DNA from: JAHFUI01 sp041485905
Lineage (GTDB): Bacteria > Acidobacteriota > Vicinamibacteria > Vicinamibacterales > CAVVIG01
Reading direction: 5' to 3'
NCBI GenBank assembly: GCA_041485905.1
Contig: JBGPKK010000092.1
Location: 1-18,477 of the forward strand
Length of the DNA stretch: 18,477 nt
The notes beneath the pieces are model-generated. The model did no database searches and was not told the origin of the DNA. It saw only the letters and a program-made list of their open reading frames with translations. Shown in pieces: positions 1 through 6,360 of the stretch. Position numbers and translations under genes: made by a program. Position 1 is the first letter of the stretch. Each line of letters opens with the position of its first letter.

Positions 1-92
1 GCACTTGGCACTCCGTTTGATGTGGGAGGGAGTCCGACCGCTCTTCCCCAATCGCCTCGGCAAGGATTAGTCGCTTTTTCTGGGAGACCACG
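1..92. other. Upstream region of the DUF1800 gene
   Basis: This short stretch holds no convincing gene of its own. The only clear signal is a Shine-Dalgarno-like GGGAGA at 82-87, five bases before the ATG at 93. I could not identify a promoter with both boxes. The window edge cuts off whatever lies further upstream, so the DUF1800 gene may be first in its operon or an internal member. Confidence 0.5.
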
Positions 93-1553
93 ATGGCGCG
101 CCACAGCGACCGTCAGATCGAGCATCTCTTGCGCCGGGCGGGCTTTGGTGCCACGCCGGACGAGCTCTCGTTTTACGGCGAGATGTCGATTGCCGACGCC
201 GTAGACACGCTCATCGAGTACGACCGTATCCCCGACGATGTCGACGCCAAGATCGCGAAGCCGGGATATGTCGGCGTCACGGCGCGAGGCCAGTTCATGC
301 CGTGGGCGAACATTGCCGACGCGCGGCAACGCTGGTTGTTTCGCATGATGCACAGCGAGCGTCCGCTGCAGGAGAAGATGACGCTCTTCTGGCACAACCA
401 TTTCGCGACCGGGTACACCAAGGTGCAAGGCGATTTGGGCGGCACCGAGGGCGCCCGCTACATGGCGGCGAAGGCGTCCGAGGATCCGGCGGGGGTGCGC
501 GGCCAGCTCGAGATGCTGCGCGACAACGCGCTGGGCAACTTCCGCGACATCCTGCTCAACATCGCGAAAGACACGGCGATGCTGGTCTGGCTGGACGGCC
601 GCACGAACACGAAGTTGAAGCCGCAGGAGAATTTCGGGCGCGAGATCATGGAGCTGTTCACGGTGGGCGTCGGGAATTATACCGAGCCAGACGTGTATGC
701 CGCCGCGCGCGTCTTCAGCGGCTGGAATCTTCCGCGGGTGGGCGCCACCGGCGATCCAGCGCAGCATTACGAGTTCGCGTACCTCGCCAACCAGCACGAC
801 ACGAGCGAGAAAACGTTCAGTTTTCAGATGTACTCGAACGGCAGCAAGACGATTCCCGCCCGCTCGGCGGCCAATGGGATGCAGGACGGCATCGACTTCA
901 TCAACGCCCTGGCCGGCAACCCGAACACGGCTCGGTATCTGGCGACGAAGTTGTACCGGTTCTTCGTGAGCGAGCTCACCGATCCCGATCCGGCCTTCGT
1001 GAGCCGCATCGCGTCGGTGTACCTGTCCAGTGGCTACGACATGAAGCAGGTCGTACGCGAGGTGTTCCTCTCGTCGCAGTTCTGGGCCACGAGCGCGTAC
1101 TTCGCGCGCTACTCGTGGCCGGTCGAATTCGTCGTGCGGGCGATGAAGGACATCGGGTGGGTGGGCTTTACCGTGAACGACGCGCTGCCGGCGCTGGCCA
1201 ACATGGGACAGGTGCTTTACGAGCCGCCCGACGTCTCCGGATGGGACGCCGGCCGCACGTGGTTTTCGACCGGCGCGATGCTCGCCCGGATGAACTTCGC
1301 GTCGTCGCTCGCCTCGAACCAGAAGTTCAACCTGGCCAGGACGGTGAAACCGCTCGCCGCGACGTCGGACTCGGTGCTGTCGTACTTTCTCAACGCGCTG
1401 GCGACGCCCACGCTCGACTCGTCGGTCATCGCGGAGCTGGGGAACTATCTCCGCGCGACGGGCGCCTGGACCGGGAGCGATGCGCAGCTTCAGGCGAAAG
1501 CGGCGGGTCTCGTCCATCTCATCGCCGGGCTGCCGGAGTATCAGTTTGTCTAG
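93..1553 (+). CDS. DUF1800 family protein
   Basis: A 486-residue protein with the hallmarks of DUF1800 (PF08811): an N-terminal segment with HLLRRAGFGATPDEL, then MTLFWHNHFATG, then LGNFRDILLNIAKDTAMLVW followed by LDGRTNTK, NFGREIMELFTVGVGNYTE and AARVFSGWN, in the order usual for the family. The molecular function of DUF1800 is not established. Its genes are very often followed by a DUF1501 gene, as here, so the two products probably act together, likely at or beyond the inner membrane. No classical Sec or Tat signal is visible at the N-terminus, unlike its partner. The start is supported by GGGAGA just upstream. The stop codon TAG is also the first three bases of the heptamer-repeat element that fills the gap to the next gene. 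Confidence 0.93.
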   Translation: MARHSDRQIEHLLRRAGFGATPDELSFYGEMSIADAVDTLIEYDRIPDDVDAKIAKPGYVGVTARGQFMPWANIADARQRWLFRMMHSERPLQEKMTLFWHNHFATGYTKVQGDLGGTEGARYMAAKASEDPAGVRGQLEMLRDNALGNFRDILLNIAKDTAMLVWLDGRTNTKLKPQENFGREIMELFTVGVGNYTEPDVYAAARVFSGWNLPRVGATGDPAQHYEFAYLANQHDTSEKTFSFQMYSNGSKTIPARSAANGMQDGIDFINALAGNPNTARYLATKLYRFFVSELTDPDPAFVSRIASVYLSSGYDMKQVVREVFLSSQFWATSAYFARYSWPVEFVVRAMKDIGWVGFTVNDALPALANMGQVLYEPPDVSGWDAGRTWFSTGAMLARMNFASSLASNQKFNLARTVKPLAATSDSVLSYFLNALATPTLDSSVIAELGNYLRATGAWTGSDAQLQAKAAGLVHLIAGLPEYQFV

Positions 1554-1635
1554 AGGCTAGGCGCTAGGGGCCAGGGGCTGGAGGACGTGAAGGCGTTCCC
1601 CAACCTCCAGTCCCCAGGCTCCAGCCTCTGAGAGG
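1551..1635. repeat. Heptamer-repeat inverted element between DUF1800 and DUF1501
   Basis: The 86-bp gap is almost wholly built of degenerate 7-nt units. The left arm reads TAGAGGC, TAGGCGC, TAGGGGC, CAGGGGC, TGGAGGA (1551-1585). The right arm reads ACCTCCA, GTCCCCA, GGCTCCA, GCCTCTG (1603-1630), roughly the reverse complement of the left. The spacer is 1586-1602. The arms could form a long imperfect hairpin. The DUF1501 Shine-Dalgarno AGAGG (1631-1635) directly follows the right arm and repeats the AGAGG found in the left arm, so both can pair with CCTCT at 1625-1629. Whether this is a mobile palindromic repeat, a transcript-end structure or a translation control is not known. Confidence 0.65.
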
Positions 1636-1639
1636 TTTT

Positions 1640-2914
1640 ATGCAGATCACAAGGCGCCAGTTCGTCAAAGGCGGCGTCGCCGCGTTCACGATCACGTATG
1701 CGGCGCCGGATTTTCTGAGCGACCTGGCTCGCGCGCAGGGCGCGCACGCCCGCAATCTGGTGGTGCTGCAGCTGAGCGGCGGAAACGACTCGCTCAGCAT
1801 GTTGATCCCCTACAACGATTCGTTCTATCACAGCCGGCGGCCGAGCCTCGCGGTGCCCGCGGGCAACGTCCTTCAGATTGGCACCGATTCGTCGAAGGTC
1901 GCGCTCGGCCTGCACCCGGGTCTGACCGGCCTCAAAGAGATCTTCGACCGCGGGCGGATCGCCTTCGTGCAGCGGACAGGCTACGAGAACCAGTCGCGCT
2001 CGCATTTCGACGGAACGGACATCTGGTCGACCGCCAATCCCAAGAACACACAGGGCCCCGGGTGGGTCGGCCGGTATCTCGACTCGCTGCCGTCGCCCGT
2101 CGATCCACTGGTCGGGTGGAACACGACCGGCAATTCGCCGCACGTGCTGCAATCGGCGCACGTCTCGGTTCCTGCGATCTCGAATCCCGCGACGTACTCG
2201 TTCCTCAGTCCCAATACGGGTGCCGAAGCGGCTGCGGAACAGGCGACCGCCCTTCGCATCAATACGCATGTGCCGGTCGATCGTCCCGAGGTTGCATTCG
2301 TCTACGGCAGCGCGCAGGCGGCCATGGCGACGCTCGACCGCGTGCGAGCCGTCTCGCTGTACGCGCCGTCGGCGCCGTACCCGAATACTCCGCTGGGCTC
2401 GGCGCTCAAGGCCGTTGCCGGGGCGATGGCCAAAGGCATCGGGACCCGGGTGTTCTACGTCACGATTGGCGGCTTCGACACGCACTCCGCGCAGAACGTC
2501 AACGCGACCAACGGGGCGTACTACAGCCTCATGACGACAATCAGCGGCGCGCTGCTGGCGTTCTACACCGATCTCAAGAACCAGGGTCTCTTCGAGGACA
2601 CGTTGCTCGTCACGTTTTCAGAATTCGGCCGCCGCATCAGCGAGAATGGCGTGGGGAACACGTCGGGAACCGACCACGGCGCCGCCAGCGCGATGATGGT
2701 GATGGGCGGGAAGGTGACCGGCGGGCTGTACGGCACGGCCCCTGTCCTCAACACCGATCTCAAGAATCCAACGCTCGAGAACAACGCCAACGACGTCCAC
2801 TACGAGACCGACTTCCGTTCGGTCTACGCCCGCATCATCGACGGCTGGCTCGGCGCCGACTCACAGACCCTCCTCGGCGGGGATTTCAGGAAGGCATCTC
2901 TCACCTTCATCTGA
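1640..2914 (+). CDS. DUF1501 family protein with Tat signal
   Basis: A 424-residue DUF1501 (PF07394) protein. The N-terminus carries a twin-arginine export motif, TRRQFVKGG at residues 4-12, followed by a hydrophobic stretch and ARAQG, so the protein is probably exported folded, as a cofactor- or metal-bearing protein would be. Family motifs are in order: LVVLQLSGGNDSL (about residues 40-52), GGFDTHSAQN near the middle, and FSEFGRRISENG followed by GTDHGAAS in the C-terminal third. The fold is generally regarded as related to the alkaline phosphatase/sulfatase superfamily, and the Asp and His residues in these motifs are plausible metal ligands, but no substrate is known. The start ATG is preceded by AGAGG with a 4-nt gap. 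It pairs with the DUF1800 gene upstream. Confidence 0.94.
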   Translation: MQITRRQFVKGGVAAFTITYAAPDFLSDLARAQGAHARNLVVLQLSGGNDSLSMLIPYNDSFYHSRRPSLAVPAGNVLQIGTDSSKVALGLHPGLTGLKEIFDRGRIAFVQRTGYENQSRSHFDGTDIWSTANPKNTQGPGWVGRYLDSLPSPVDPLVGWNTTGNSPHVLQSAHVSVPAISNPATYSFLSPNTGAEAAAEQATALRINTHVPVDRPEVAFVYGSAQAAMATLDRVRAVSLYAPSAPYPNTPLGSALKAVAGAMAKGIGTRVFYVTIGGFDTHSAQNVNATNGAYYSLMTTISGALLAFYTDLKNQGLFEDTLLVTFSEFGRRISENGVGNTSGTDHGAASAMMVMGGKVTGGLYGTAPVLNTDLKNPTLENNANDVHYETDFRSVYARIIDGWLGADSQTLLGGDFRKASLTFI

Positions 2915-2922
2915 AATACATC

Positions 2923-3034
2923 ATGCGCAATGCAGAATGCGCACGCTGACGGCGAATCCAAAGCAGCGCTGGATTCGCAGGTAATCAGTGAGCCGTGAAC
3001 ATTTTGCATTTTGCGTTGTCCATTTCGTGTGTTT
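2923..3034. repeat. Second heptamer-repeat inverted element, with internal hairpin
   Basis: Starting 9 bp after the DUF1501 stop, the left arm reads ATGCGCA, ATGCAGA, ATGCGCA (2923-2943). The right arm reads CATTTTG, CATTTTG, CGTTGTC, CATTTCG (3000-3027), approximately the reverse complement of the left in another phase. Between the arms is a perfect 8-bp hairpin stem, GCGAATCC (2952-2959) and GGATTCGC (2971-2978), with an 11-nt loop. The sequence differs from the element at 1551-1635 but the design (opposed 7-nt repeats around a spacer) is the same. There is no T-run after the hairpin, so a classical terminator is not evident, although the element could still serve as a transcript 3' end for the DUF1501 gene. 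Confidence 0.6.
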
Positions 3035-3282
3035 GGCGAGCTGGCCTTCGACGTCAGCGCGCATCACGAACGGCTCGACGGCCGGGGGTACCTGCCGCAA
3101 TCCGCCCGGCGCGCAGTTGTCGCAATCGGCCCGCATTCTCGGCCGACCGGTTGGATGCCCTCTCCGCCGAGCGTCCGTATCGCGGCAAGCTGCCGCCGGA
3201 ACGGGTGCGGGCCATCCGTCGCGAAGAGCGCGCCACGGGACTCTGTCCGGACTGCGTCGACGCGGCCGAGCGATTGCTGTGA
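3032..3282 (+). pseudogene. HD-GYP domain remnant, 5'-truncated and twice frameshifted
   Basis: Three adjoining frames read as one conserved C-terminal part of an HD-GYP domain. Frame one (3032-3091) gives LAFDVSAHHERLDGRGY, the metal-binding HHE.DG.GY motif. Frame two (3096-3140) gives RNPPGAQLSQSARIL. Frame three (3142-3282) gives ADRLDALSAERPYRG and a tail ending CVDAAERLL before a TGA. The joins fit small lesions: four bases at 3092-3095 where one codon (usually His) is expected, and one base at 3141 where two codons (usually Ala-Val) are expected. HD-GYP proteins hydrolyse cyclic di-GMP or related dinucleotides. The upstream half, including the HD dyad, is absent and is replaced by the heptamer element. 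Assembly errors could mimic one lesion but not the truncation as well. Confidence 0.72.
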
Positions 3283-3298
3283 GTTAGACTCTTCGGTG

Positions 3299-4282
3299 AT
3301 GCCGCCGATCAAGCGGACGAAGTTCAAGCTCACGCCAGAGCAGCTCCTCGAGATGTTCTACTGGCTGCGGTTGATTCGCGCGTTCGACGAGCGTCTGAGC
3401 GTCCTGGTCAGGCAGGCCAAAGTCCGCAGCGGCGTCTACACCGGCATCGGCCAGGAGGCCATCATCGTCGGGACCTGTTTCGGGCTCCGGCGGGAGGATT
3501 ACATCTGTCCGCTTCATCGCGACCTCGGATCCTTTCTCATGAAGGGCGTCGAGCCGCGGGTGATGATGGCGCAGATGTTCGGAAAGCAGGGCGGCCTGTC
3601 CAAAGGCCGCGACTCGGCGCTGCACAGCGGCGTATCCGAGCTGGGCATCTTCGGCAACACGAGCATGCTCGGCGCGAACCTGCCGGTCGCCGCCGGTTTG
3701 GCGCTCACCTTCAAGATGGATCGGACCGACAACGTCGTCGTCGCCTACTTCGGCGAAGGCGCCAGCAACACCGGCGATTTCCACGAGGCGCTCAACTTCT
3801 CCGGTGTGCACCGCCTGCCGATCGTGTTCGTGTGTGAAAACAATCAGTACGCGTACTCCGTTCCGATCGAGCGGAGCATGGCCATCGACGACGTGGCCGA
3901 GCGCGCGCACGGGTACGGGTTCGACGGCGTGGCGATCAACGGCAACGACGTGCTCGCCGTGTACCAGTCGACGCTGGGTGCCCTGGCGCGTGCCAGAGGC
4001 GGCGAGGGTCCGACGCTCATCGAGTGCAAGACCTATCGGTGGCACGGACATTCCGAGCACGACAAAGCGTTTTACCGGAGCGACGAAGAGCTGGCGATGT
4101 GGAAGAGCCGGGACCCGATTCCGACCTTCACGACGTACCTGCAGGCGCGTCACGTGCTGACCGACGACAAGATGAAGGAAATCGAGGCACGCGTGGCGCA
4201 GACGATCGACGAGGCGGTGGAGTACGCGATGAACGCGCCGGATCCGAACCCCCAAGACGCGATGACGGATCTTTACACGTAG
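3299..4282 (+). CDS. 2-oxoacid dehydrogenase E1 component, alpha subunit
   Basis: A 327-residue alpha subunit of a heterotetrameric thiamine-diphosphate E1 enzyme (pyruvate, acetoin or branched-chain 2-oxoacid dehydrogenase family). The ThDP/magnesium motif GEG(A/S)N...NN spans G152 to N182 (GEGASNTGDFHEALNF through CENN), with the usual spacing of about 30 residues. Other family signatures are TGIGQEAIIVG, LHRDLGSFLMKG, GNTSMLGANLPVAAG and KTYRWHGHSEHD. E1 decarboxylates the 2-oxoacid and passes the acyl group to a lipoyl-E2. The ATG at 3299 gives the usual family length; the frame is open further upstream but that part reads through the HD-GYP remnant. There is no strong ribosome site. The beta subunit follows after 24 bp. 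Substrate cannot be told from sequence reading alone. Confidence 0.93.
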   Translation: MPPIKRTKFKLTPEQLLEMFYWLRLIRAFDERLSVLVRQAKVRSGVYTGIGQEAIIVGTCFGLRREDYICPLHRDLGSFLMKGVEPRVMMAQMFGKQGGLSKGRDSALHSGVSELGIFGNTSMLGANLPVAAGLALTFKMDRTDNVVVAYFGEGASNTGDFHEALNFSGVHRLPIVFVCENNQYAYSVPIERSMAIDDVAERAHGYGFDGVAINGNDVLAVYQSTLGALARARGGEGPTLIECKTYRWHGHSEHDKAFYRSDEELAMWKSRDPIPTFTTYLQARHVLTDDKMKEIEARVAQTIDEAVEYAMNAPDPNPQDAMTDLYT

Positions 4283-4306
4283 CGCCGAGCATCAACGAAG
4301 ACCGAC

Positions 4307-5290
4307 ATGAGCAAAGAGCTCTCGTACCTGGACGCGATTCGCGAGGCGCTCGCCGAGGAGATGCGGCGCGACGCGAAGGTGTTCGTGCTGGGCGAAGACG
4401 TCGGCGCGTACGGCGGCGCCTTTGGCGCCACGCAGGGGCTGCACGAGGAATTCGGCGACGCGCGTGTCATCGACACGCCCATTTCCGAGTCGGCCATTGT
4501 CGGCATCAGCGTCGGCGCGGCGCTGCGCGGCTATCGCCCGGTCGCCGAGATGCAGTTCGCCGACTTCATCTCCTGCGCCTTCGACCAGATCGTCAATCAG
4601 GCCGCGACGCTGAGGTTCCGCTACGGCGGGCGCGCGTCCGTGCCGATTGTGATTCGCGCACCGAGCGGCGGCGGCGTCAGCGGCGGTCTGTACCATTCCC
4701 AGAATCCTGAAGCGTGGTTCGTGCATCGGCCGGGCCTGAAGGTGGTCGCGCCCGCGACGGCGTTCGATGCCAAAGGCCTCCTCAAGGCGGCCATTCGCGA
4801 CGAGGATCCGGTCGTCTACTTCGAGCACAAGTATCTGTATCGACGCGCGAAAGGTCCGGTCCCGGAAGGCGACGAGATTGTGCCAATCGGCGTGGCGGCC
4901 ACGAGGCGGGAAGGCGACGACATCACGCTTCTGACATACGGCGCCATGCTGACGCCGTCTCTCGAGGCGGCCGAGGAGCTCGCGAAGGACGGCGTCGAGG
5001 TTGAGGTGATCGATCTGCGGACGCTGCAGCCGTTCGACCGGGACGCGATTTTCGCGTCGGTGGACAAGACCAATCGCGCGCTGATTGTTCATGAGGACGT
5101 GAAGACGCTCGGGATCGGCGCCGAGTTGTCGGCCGTCATCATGGAGGAGCGATTCGAACAGCTCGATGCGCCGGTGCTCCGCGTCACCTATCCCGATACG
5201 CATTCGCCGTTCTCGCAGGTGCTGGAGCAGGCCAACCTGCCGAACACGAAGAAGATTGTCGACGCGCTGCGGCGGCTGGCCGAGTACTGA
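4307..5290 (+). CDS. 2-oxoacid dehydrogenase E1 component, beta subunit
   Basis: A 327-residue beta subunit partnering the alpha subunit just upstream; the two together form the alpha2-beta2 E1. Recognisable segments are FVLGEDVGAYGGAFG, DTPISESAIVG containing the conserved active-site glutamate at about E61, MQFADFISCAFDQIVNQ, IRAPSGGGVSGGLYHSQ, GLKVVAPATAFDAKGLL and the C-terminal transketolase domain with LLTYGAML and VIDLRTLQPFD. The length is normal for the family. E1 couples to lipoylated E2 and E3, but no gene for either lies in this window, so the complex must draw on subunits encoded elsewhere or just beyond 2-oxoacid context seen here. The downstream gene is on the opposite strand. 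Confidence 0.94.
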   Translation: MSKELSYLDAIREALAEEMRRDAKVFVLGEDVGAYGGAFGATQGLHEEFGDARVIDTPISESAIVGISVGAALRGYRPVAEMQFADFISCAFDQIVNQAATLRFRYGGRASVPIVIRAPSGGGVSGGLYHSQNPEAWFVHRPGLKVVAPATAFDAKGLLKAAIRDEDPVVYFEHKYLYRRAKGPVPEGDEIVPIGVAATRREGDDITLLTYGAMLTPSLEAAEELAKDGVEVEVIDLRTLQPFDRDAIFASVDKTNRALIVHEDVKTLGIGAELSAVIMEERFEQLDAPVLRVTYPDTHSPFSQVLEQANLPNTKKIVDALRRLAEY

Positions 5291-5293
5291 TCC

Positions 5294-5318
5294 GCGCGCT
5301 GGACGCCGTCTAGCGGGC
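5294..5318 (+). terminator. Possible hairpin terminator between convergent genes
   Basis: CGCGCTGGAC (5295-5304) can pair with GTCTAGCG and following bases (5308-5317) around a GCC loop, with a mismatch or wobble. It lies in the 31-bp gap between the converging E1 beta and epimerase genes. No T-run follows on either strand, so it is only a weak candidate. Confidence 0.3.
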
Positions 5319-5321
5319 GAT

Positions 5322-6236
5322 TCACCGTTCACGAAAAATCGCGCGCAGAGCCTCGTCGAGCTGCGTGTACCGGAATCGGAACCCAAGACGCTCGGCCTTC
5401 GCGGGGACCGCACGCTGACCAGAAAGCAGAAGCGCATCCGCCATTTCGCCGAGCGCCAGCCGCAGCGCGAATGCGGGCGCCGGCATGAACGCCGGCCGAT
5501 GCAGCGCCCGGCCGAGCGCGCGCGAGAACTCAGCGTTGGTCACAGGGTTGGGCGCGGTCGCGTGTATCGGGCCGGTCGCCGAAGCCGTGGCGATCGTCCA
5601 GCGCACCAGCGCGACCCAGTCGTCGCGGTGGATCCATGGCCAGTACTGACGGCCCGAGCCGAGCGGGCCGCCAGCGCCCAATTTGAAGGGCAGGAGCATC
5701 TGCGGTAGCGCGCCGCCGTCCTTTTCAATCACGAGACCGGTGCGGATGCAGGTGACACGCGTGGCGGGTCCCGCGGCACGCGTGGCTTCCGATTCCCAGT
5801 CAGCACAGACCTTCGCCAGAAAATCTGAACCGGCGGGCTGTTCCTCCGTAACGATCTGGTCGCCGAGCGGTCCGTAGTATCCGACGGCGGAACCACTGAC
5901 GAAGGCCGGTGGCTGGCGCGCCGCCGCGCGGATGGCTGACGCGAGGCTGCGCGTCGCCTCCACGCGGCTCTCGAGAATCCGCTGCTTCTGTCTGGTGGAC
6001 CATCGTGTGGCGGCGATCGACTCGCCCGCAAGATTGATCACGGCGGCGGCACCGTCGATCTCCGCGGCCCACGGCCCGATGTCCCCTCCCGGATTCCAGG
6101 TGACGAACCGCGCTGTAGGTGTGGCGGGTGCCGACGCGCCGCGCGTGAGGACGACGACCTCGTGGCCATCGGCGGCAAGCGCGTGCGTAAGAGGTTTGCC
6201 GAGGAATCCCGTGCCTCCGGCGATGACGATTTTCAT
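5322..6236 (-). CDS. TIGR01777 family SDR epimerase (YfcH/SDR39U1-like)
   Basis: A 304-residue extended short-chain dehydrogenase-fold protein. It begins MKIVIAGGTGFLGKPL, the Rossmann NAD(P)-binding glycine motif, followed by INLAGESIAATRW, the family's SGSAVGYYG active-site region near the middle, WIHRDDWVALVRW, and a C-terminal DUF1731-like tail with GQRAVPAKAERLGFRFRY. Members are annotated as NAD-dependent epimerases of unknown substrate; E. coli YfcH and human SDR39U1 are the best known relatives. The frame also offers an ATG two codons earlier at 6242, but GGAGG (6244-6248, complementary strand) lies 7 nt from the ATG at 6236 and only 1 nt from the earlier one, so the later start is preferred. 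It is transcribed divergently from the receptor gene at 6361. Confidence 0.92.
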   Translation of the reverse strand: MKIVIAGGTGFLGKPLTHALAADGHEVVVLTRGASAPATPTARFVTWNPGGDIGPWAAEIDGAAAVINLAGESIAATRWSTRQKQRILESRVEATRSLASAIRAAARQPPAFVSGSAVGYYGPLGDQIVTEEQPAGSDFLAKVCADWESEATRAAGPATRVTCIRTGLVIEKDGGALPQMLLPFKLGAGGPLGSGRQYWPWIHRDDWVALVRWTIATASATGPIHATAPNPVTNAEFSRALGRALHRPAFMPAPAFALRLALGEMADALLLSGQRAVPAKAERLGFRFRYTQLDEALRAIFRER

Positions 6237-6243
6237 CTGCATG

Positions 6244-6248
6244 CCTCC
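6244..6248 (-). promoter_or_regulatory. Ribosome binding site of the epimerase gene
   Basis: GGAGG on the minus strand, 7 nt before the ATG at 6236 and 1 nt before the ATG at 6242. The spacing decides in favour of the shorter protein. Confidence 0.7.
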
Positions 6249-6330
6249 GGCCTGATGCCAGTGTAGGGCTGGCTCGTGCGAAGTCGACCGCTCTTAATGG
6301 AACCCCGAACGCGGTTTCGAAATTCCTGCC

Positions 6331-6336
6331 TATAAT
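6331..6336 (+). promoter_or_regulatory. Candidate -10 box upstream of the receptor gene
   Basis: A perfect TATAAT hexamer stands out in high-GC sequence, 24 bp before the start codon at 6361. There is a TG dinucleotide three bases upstream (one base off the extended -10 position) and no good -35 hexamer at 16-18 bp. A transcript would begin near 6343, leaving a very short leader that still includes the GGAGG ribosome site. Confidence 0.45.
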
Positions 6337-6350
6337 GCAGCTTCCGGTTT

Positions 6351-6355
6351 GGAGG
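6351..6355 (+). promoter_or_regulatory. Ribosome binding site of the receptor gene
   Basis: GGAGG five bases before the ATG at 6361. This fixes the start there rather than at the in-frame TTG at 6349, which overlaps the site itself. Confidence 0.75.
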
Positions 6356-6360
6356 CCCCA

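Noticed and set aside
3011..3298. N-terminal extension of E1 alpha through the upstream open frame
   Set aside because: The extra residues belong to the HD-GYP remnant read partly in its true frame and partly out of frame. E1 alpha family length fits the ATG at 3299.
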